From: Christensenella sp. UBA1685
Lineage (GTDB): Bacteria > Bacillota > Clostridia > Christensenellales > CAG-138
DNA length: 64,000 nucleotides
Assembly: GCA_002320595.1 (NCBI GenBank)
Contig: DCKB01000059.1
Coordinates: 18,642-82,641 of the forward strand
Reading direction: 5' to 3'
Shown here: positions 60,180 to 64,000 of the stretch, one piece after another
Position numbering within the stretch: position 1 is the first letter of the stretch
Layout of the letters: each line of letters starts with the position of its first letter
Position numbers and translations under genes: made by a program
The notes under the pieces: generated by a model
Told to the model about the DNA's origin: nothing
What the model saw: only the letters and a program-made list of their open reading frames with translations
The model's database searches: none

Positions 60180-61277
60180 ATGTACATGGCATGGATAAGC
60201 TTCACAAGGAATCCGCGTTCAAGCCTTGCGGCAATAGCCCTTGTGGCGGCGCTTGCGGCCTTTATTTCCATATTCGCAAACAGCATAACCATGAGCGAGG
60301 CGGAGCTTGAAAACGCCTACGCCACCATTCCTGTGGACGCTTATATCATGGGCGCGTCCGCCACGCAGCCGCCCCGCTTTAACGATGAATTGTATCAGCA
60401 GATTCTTTCAAGCGGGTTTGTGGCGGCTTCGCGTGCTGCCGCGGAATGTCAGGTGCATTCCAGGGATACCCTGCGCGCGCTCGACTCCATCGAAATGGAC
60501 GCTGCGCTTTCGGAATATGCGCCCGGCATTGAATGGCTGGAAGGGTACGATGAAAGCCTGTTCGCCGGGGAGCAAGCCGTGTGCATTGCACCGCGCAGCG
60601 CGGAGCTTGCCCTTGGGGAGGAAGCCCGGCTTCCGATGCGGACGCGGCGCAGCGTGGTGGCTGTGCTTACGGTTGTTGGGCTGTACGGCGGCGGGTATGA
60701 TGGATTCGGCGGCGCAACGTATTACTGCCCGCTTCCTGTTCTACGCGGGCTATATGAAGAAAACGGGATGCCGTTTTCGTATTGCGGCCTTGAAATGGAG
60801 CTTTGCAACACCCGCGAACTTGGTACATTTAAAGCGCAGATGCGGGAACTTCGGTTGGACGGAGGGATGACGCGCCTTGTGGTGAACGACGCGCTGCTGA
60901 TCAGCGTGACCACCCAGCTTGCCCGGCATGTACGGCTTTTGAAAACGCTGCTGCCGCTCATATTCGTACTGATCGCGGCGATGGGCTTTGTGATGAGTTT
61001 TCTGCTTTTGCGCGGGCGGCGGCGCGAAGCGGCCGTCATGCGCTCACTCGGCGCAAAACGGCGCCGCGTGTTCGCAACGCTCCTGCTTGAAACGGCCATG
61101 CAGGCGGTCACCGGGGCAGCGCTCGGCGCGCTTGCGGCGTTTTTGATCTCAGGCAGGGATGCGCTCTGCCTTGTGAAGATGGCGCTTGTGCTCGCGTGTT
61201 ATCTTTTTGGCGGCGCGGCGGCGGCGCTCCACTTCGCGCGCGTCAACGTGCTGAAGCTGATGGCGGCGCGGGAATAA
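60180..61277 (+). CDS. FtsX-type ABC transporter permease, small
   Basis: 365 residues. N-terminal helix (about 14-34) and three C-terminal helices (about 258-284, 300-325, 335-352) with the phrase RGRRREAAVMRSLGAKRRRVFATLLLETAMQAVTGAALG. About 220 residues lie outside the cell between helices 1 and 2. Codons change within the gene: residues 1-40 use ATA repeatedly, later parts use ATC/ATT and more GC-rich codons, as if the gene were a chimera joined near 60300. It pairs with the larger permease and the ATPase. Confidence 0.88.
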   Translation: MYMAWISFTRNPRSSLAAIALVAALAAFISIFANSITMSEAELENAYATIPVDAYIMGASATQPPRFNDELYQQILSSGFVAASRAAAECQVHSRDTLRALDSIEMDAALSEYAPGIEWLEGYDESLFAGEQAVCIAPRSAELALGEEARLPMRTRRSVVAVLTVVGLYGGGYDGFGGATYYCPLPVLRGLYEENGMPFSYCGLEMELCNTRELGTFKAQMRELRLDGGMTRLVVNDALLISVTTQLARHVRLLKTLLPLIFVLIAAMGFVMSFLLLRGRRREAAVMRSLGAKRRRVFATLLLETAMQAVTGAALGALAAFLISGRDALCLVKMALVLACYLFGGAAAALHFARVNVLKLMAARE

Positions 61278-61317
61278 AACAATAGAACCAGTATGGAAAA
61301 ACAGAAAGGGGATCATT

Positions 61318-62007
61318 ATGGCAGAGCTGCAGCTACAACAAACCGCATATGCATACTGCAACAAATACCAGACCGTGCAGGCGCTCAAGGGCGTGGATTA
61401 CCAATTTGAAAGCGGGCGCTTTTACGCGCTCGTGGGCCGCTCGGGAAGCGGAAAAACCACGCTGCTTTCCCTGCTTGCGGGGCTGGATTTCCCCACGGAA
61501 GGGAAAGTGCTTTTCAACGGGAAACCCACAGCCGAGCTTGACTGCGACGAATACCGGCGGGATGACGTCGCCGTTATTTACCAGAGCTATAACCTGTTCC
61601 CGCTGCTTACGGTGCTTGAAAACGTCACCTATCCGCTGGAGCTTAAGAAAACACCGCTGCCGGAGGCGAAGGCCATCGCAAAGGAGAAGCTGCTTTCCGT
61701 GGGGCTGGACGAAGGGCATTTAAAGCGTTTTCCGGCGATGCTTTCCGGCGGGGAACAGCAGCGCGTGGCGATTGCCCGGGCGCTTGCGGGCGGTGCAAAG
61801 ATCATCCTTGCAGACGAACCCACCGGCAATTTGGATGAAGAGAACGGCGCGGTTGTGGTCTCCATCCTGCAGCGCCTTGCGCATGAGGACGGGTATTGCG
61901 TGATCGTCGTCACGCACGATATGGGCATTGCGGATAAGGCCGATGAAGTGATCCGCCTTTCGGACGGCAGGATTGTTTCAAGCGAAAGCGCGGCGGATGC
62001 GGGGTGA
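61318..62007 (+). CDS. ABC transporter ATP-binding protein (MacB/LolD type)
   Basis: 229 residues, ATG preceded by AAAGGGG. Walker A GRSGSGKTTLL, Q-loop VIYQSYNLFPLLTVLENVTYPLEL (typical MacB/LolD), signature LSGGEQQRVAIARAL, Walker B IILADEPTGNLD, H-loop VVTHDM. It powers the two FtsX-type permeases just upstream (gap 40 bp), completing a tripartite efflux or peptide-release system. Terminator at 62061. Confidence 0.95.
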   Translation: MAELQLQQTAYAYCNKYQTVQALKGVDYQFESGRFYALVGRSGSGKTTLLSLLAGLDFPTEGKVLFNGKPTAELDCDEYRRDDVAVIYQSYNLFPLLTVLENVTYPLELKKTPLPEAKAIAKEKLLSVGLDEGHLKRFPAMLSGGEQQRVAIARALAGGAKIILADEPTGNLDEENGAVVVSILQRLAHEDGYCVIVVTHDMGIADKADEVIRLSDGRIVSSESAADAG

Positions 62008-62060
62008 GGGCCGCGTGCCTTTGGCGCAGCGGCTGCTCTGCTCAATGGGAGCGCTGAAAC

Positions 62061-62094
62061 AATGGCCCGCGCCGGTTCTGCAGCGCGGGCCATT
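62061..62094 (+). terminator. Terminator of the FtsX-type ABC operon
   Basis: AATGGCCCGCGC (62061-62072) pairs with GCGCGGGCCATT (62083-62094), followed by TTGGCTTG. Confidence 0.75.
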
Positions 62095-62102
62095 TTGGCT
62101 TG

Positions 62103-62240
62103 TTACAGAGCGCCCTCCTGGTTCGGCACCATGAAAGCCAGGAGAACCACCGCTTTGCCGTGTTCCTGCCTGAATTCATCCTCCATGCGCGTAAGCGTTT
62201 GCCGTTCCTCCGGATTCAATGCAGCGAGATATTCGTGCAT
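62103..62240 (-). CDS. Possible 45-residue protein
   Basis: ATG 62240, with AAGGCGG 8 bp upstream, encodes MHEYLAALNPEERQTLTRME and then DEFRQEHGKAVVLLAFMVPN up to TAA at 62103. In-frame starts extend it to ATG 62270 (55 residues, basic N-terminus). The amphipathic charged helix and good ribosome site suggest it may be real, but no homologue is recognised and it is short. Confidence 0.4.
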   Translation of the reverse strand: MHEYLAALNPEERQTLTRMEDEFRQEHGKAVVLLAFMVPNQEGAL

Positions 62241-62270
62241 TCGTTTCACCGCCTTTTTTCTTTTTAGCAT

Positions 62271-62654
62271 GCGCCGGAAGCGGGGAAATGATGCTGCACC
62301 CCGGCCGCGGCTTCAAATGCGTTCGATTGAACAGAAAACAAAAGCGCCATCCCAAGGCAGTTTCCGATAAGACAGCAAATCCCCCGTATGTTTACGATCA
62401 TACGGAGGATTACTGTATATTTACATCAAACTTGCGGACGGCAAGTCCACAGGGGATAGCCGCTTTAGCGGCGCAAGGGGGTGTAGCCACCTTGAGGTCA
62501 CGCTATGATGCAAAACATTCTCAGGTCTGTCATATCCCTTCAGCTGAGGTCGAATGAAGCGCCCCAGGACGCACGATACTCCCGACAGGAGAGTATAGAA
62601 GTGCGCCCTTTAGTTCCTAAAGGGATTTTGACGACTTTGGAAAACTGAAATTTG
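62271..62654. other. Gene-free junction with short hairpins
   Basis: No gene seen. CCGTATG...CATACGG near 62375, ATACTC...GAGTAT near 62577-62597 and CCCTTTAG-TTC-CTAAAGGG near 62607 are paired. The sequence looks like the edge of an integrated element; the following gene is AT-rich. Confidence 0.4.
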
Positions 62655-63335
62655 TCAGTTCATTACCTTGTACCGCAATCGCAAATAAGAGTTTTCTAAA
62701 ACCAAACAGTCTTCCAGTTTCAATGCCTTTAACTGGCTTAATTCACTTTCGGATATTAACGATCGTCCATCAATCAGCGTGGATGTATCTTTGCCGCCTA
62801 TTAAAACAGGTGCAACCACGACATCAATGTAGTCCAACAGTTTTTCCCGAAGAAAGATGCTATTCAACGTACCGCCACTTTGTATGGTTATTCGCTCACA
62901 TCCAAATTCTGCTTTAAGTTTTGTAAGTACGTCTGGTAGCGATAATTGGTTTTGGCAGATAATGTGCAAATTACTTTCCCGTACCTTAAAGGCTGGATGA
63001 GATACGTTTGTCGTAATCAGCACAAATTCCTTTGACAAAGCACAAAAATAACGCACACCTTGCTCGTTCAAATGCTTGTTATCAATTAACACAAAAGACA
63101 CTGGGGTTTTGCTCGGCAGTGGCTTCGTATTGACACCCATTTTTTCTTGCACTCGCCCTGTGTTTAATGACCACAAATCTGTCGTTTGTTCAATTTCGTA
63201 ATATTGATGTAATCCTTCGCAGACTCCTGCGATTTTAGGAAAGTCTTTGTCCACATCTAATTCATCTGTTGCGTCCGTACTGATTTTTCCGTCAACTGAC
63301 ATCAGCATAAACAGTGTTGTAATGGGTCTGTCCAT
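62655..63335 (-). CDS. RibD_C/dihydrofolate-reductase-family protein
   Basis: 226 residues. Begins TTLFMLMSVDGKISTDATDELDVDKDF, typical of RibD C-terminal reductase relatives; later ERITIQSGGTLNSIFLREKLLDYIDVVVAPVLIGGKDTSTLIDG matches the GGxxLxxxLLxxxLVDE NADPH site and the closing region. It probably reduces a pyrimidine-like or pterin-like substrate with NADPH. Visibly AT-richer than the chromosome around it and placed near tRNA-Arg, consistent with transfer. Own start is preceded by GGAGGTG. Confidence 0.88.
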   Translation of the reverse strand: MDRPITTLFMLMSVDGKISTDATDELDVDKDFPKIAGVCEGLHQYYEIEQTTDLWSLNTGRVQEKMGVNTKPLPSKTPVSFVLIDNKHLNEQGVRYFCALSKEFVLITTNVSHPAFKVRESNLHIICQNQLSLPDVLTKLKAEFGCERITIQSGGTLNSIFLREKLLDYIDVVVAPVLIGGKDTSTLIDGRSLISESELSQLKALKLEDCLVLENSYLRLRYKVMN

Positions 63336-63425
63336 ATCACACCTCCAAATTCAAAGTTTCCTCGCACTTTACAACATTAAAGTATATCGAAAAAATGTGA
63401 AGATTTCTACCATCTGCACAAAGAA

Positions 63426-63459
63426 ACGCCCGAAATCATGTAAATTATTTCTGGCGTTC
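63426..63459 (-). terminator. Imperfect hairpin after a small reading frame
   Basis: ACGCC-x-GAAAT pairs with ATTTC-x-GGCGT (about 63427-63456); TTCTTTG follows on the reverse strand. Confidence 0.5.
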
Positions 63460-63465
63460 CCATGT

Positions 63466-63627
63466 TCAATCATAAATAAATTCCAGCTTGACGATTTCAT
63501 CTGAGCGTGCCTTGCACATATTCATCTTGCCGACCCAGAGCATTTGATTTTCCGCTTTCAGTTTATTTTTGCATACTGTCTTGTTGGAAGACACTTCAAG
63601 ATGATGCTTTCGTTTTCCTTTAACCAT
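63466..63627 (-). CDS. Possible 53-residue basic protein or remnant
   Basis: ATG 63627 to TGA 63466 encodes MVKGKRKHHLEVSSNKTVCK and a basic, Cys-containing remainder ending ARSDEIVKLEFIYD. AT-rich, with a terminator right after the stop, but no ribosome site. The frame is open further upstream into tRNA-Arg, which suggests the 3' end of a truncated gene rather than a complete one. No family recognised. Confidence 0.3.
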   Translation of the reverse strand: MVKGKRKHHLEVSSNKTVCKNKLKAENQMLWVGKMNMCKARSDEIVKLEFIYD

Positions 63628-63783
63628 AAGATGTGCCGCAGCACGGCGAAACCGCAAAAAGTTCGTAGCGATTGCAAAGCGTTGTGAGCGCGTTTGCAAG
63701 CGAACAGCTGAGCGGAGCGTGACTTTTTGCGGAAAAGGAGGAGCAGCGCCATGCGCTTGCTCTGATTTCCAAAAAGAAATCGA

Positions 63784-63805
63784 AGCAAGCGATATAAAGC
63801 TTGCT
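63784..63805 (-). terminator. Terminator of tRNA-Arg
   Basis: AGCAAGC pairs with GCTTGCT (63784-63790/63799-63805); on the reverse strand TCGATTTCTTTTTGG follows, six bases below the tRNA 3' end. Confidence 0.75.
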
Positions 63806-63811
63806 CCGATG

Positions 63812-63887
63812 TGGCGCGCCCGACAGGATTTGAACCTGTGACCTACCGGTTCGTAGCCGGGCACTCTATCCGCTGAGCTACAGGCGC
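63812..63887 (-). tRNA. tRNA-Arg (anticodon ACG)
   Basis: 76 bases with encoded CCA. Acceptor GCGCCTG pairs with CGGGCGC, D-stem GCTC/GAGT, anticodon loop CTACGAA (ACG), T-arm ACAGGTTCAAATCCTGT. The top pair of the anticodon stem (27-43) is a C-U mismatch. tRNA-Arg(ACG) is common as an integration site. Confidence 0.93.
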
Positions 63888-63912
63888 ATACGCATTTTTC
63901 ACGCGCTTTGTT

Positions 63913-63941
63913 ATTGTAGCGCATCACATCCTGATTGTCAA
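63913..63941 (-). promoter_or_regulatory. Promoter of tRNA-Arg
   Basis: Reverse-strand TTGACA (63936-63941), 17-bp spacer, TACAAT (63913-63918), about 25 bp before the tRNA. Confidence 0.85.
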
Positions 63942-64000
63942 GAGCAAGCGCAAGAGATTTGACGAAAAAATTGTAGGATTACAATACATATTGGACAGCG

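Noticed and set aside
63812..63828. Second copy of the tRNA-Arg 3' end as an attachment site
   Set aside because: Only an 11-base partial match near 12023 was noticed, which is best explained by chance.
63466..63927. 153-residue reverse frame
   Set aside because: It runs through tRNA-Arg, so its first half cannot be a protein gene; only the last 53 residues are kept as a weak candidate.

Overview
The window looks like a chromosomal segment of a GC-rich, spore-forming Firmicute (class Clostridia). The evidence is spore maturation genes spmA/spmB, a CotH-type spore-coat kinase homologue, separate GluRS and GlnRS, a Bacillus-like yybS-gdpP-rplI-dnaB order, GGAGG-type ribosome sites, and sigma-A promoters of the TTGCAA/TATAAT kind. 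Genus cannot be fixed from sequence alone. Most genes are ordinary chromosomal ones. Two AT-richer stretches (about 4.9-6.35 kb and 62.37-63.63 kb) and the 57.7-60.3 kb segment, which uses many ATA codons, look acquired.

Layout. 0-5.6 kb: a glycolipid glycosyltransferase/acyltransferase pair, a TetR-type regulator divergent from a CmpB-family membrane protein, a GntR-ABC-permease operon with its operator on the -10 box, and a frameshifted CPBP-like gene in an AT-rich island. 6.6-11.8 kb: carA followed by an unusual in-frame fusion of carB to a diaminopimelate-epimerase domain that lacks the first catalytic Cys. 12.3-20.5 kb: a small membrane protein, an alpha/beta hydrolase, then a CotH kinase-VTC polyphosphate polymerase-DUF4956 operon followed by an ABC exporter. 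21-28.8 kb: spmAB, comB-like phosphatase, a lipoprotein, a D-aminoacylase-type amidohydrolase, tRNA-Ala and a MarR-MATE efflux operon.

28.9-40.1 kb: an ABC exporter broken by an amber codon, then a peptide and cell-wall scavenging block: Xaa-Pro aminopeptidase, three tandem M42 peptidases, M19 dipeptidase, muramoyl-alanine amidase, EamA transporter, nucleoside phosphorylase and GNAT. 40.2-48.2 kb: an acyl-CoA ligase paired with a catalytic-His-less E2/CAT-fold protein, then the dnaB, rplI, gdpP, DUF2232 cluster. 48.4-57.1 kb: a sortase-type Cna-B surface protein, rpsF-ssb-rpsR, a methyltransferase, gltX, glnS, a YbaK-type deacylase, rlmH and a WalJ-like hydrolase. 57.4-64 kb: a promoter with a long leader, a frameshifted secreted Cys-rich peptide gene, a two-permease FtsX-type ABC transporter, a RibD_C reductase and tRNA-Arg.

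Intergenic spaces are rich in two dispersed repeat families: a modular GC-rich repeat (20.6, 32.5, 44.5, 55.6 kb) and arrays of perfect hairpins (6.4, 12.7, 24.6 kb). In three places the terminator hairpin of one gene lies inside the promoter of the next. Four genes are interrupted; these may be real decay or sequence errors. No rRNA, CRISPR array or complete insertion sequence was seen.
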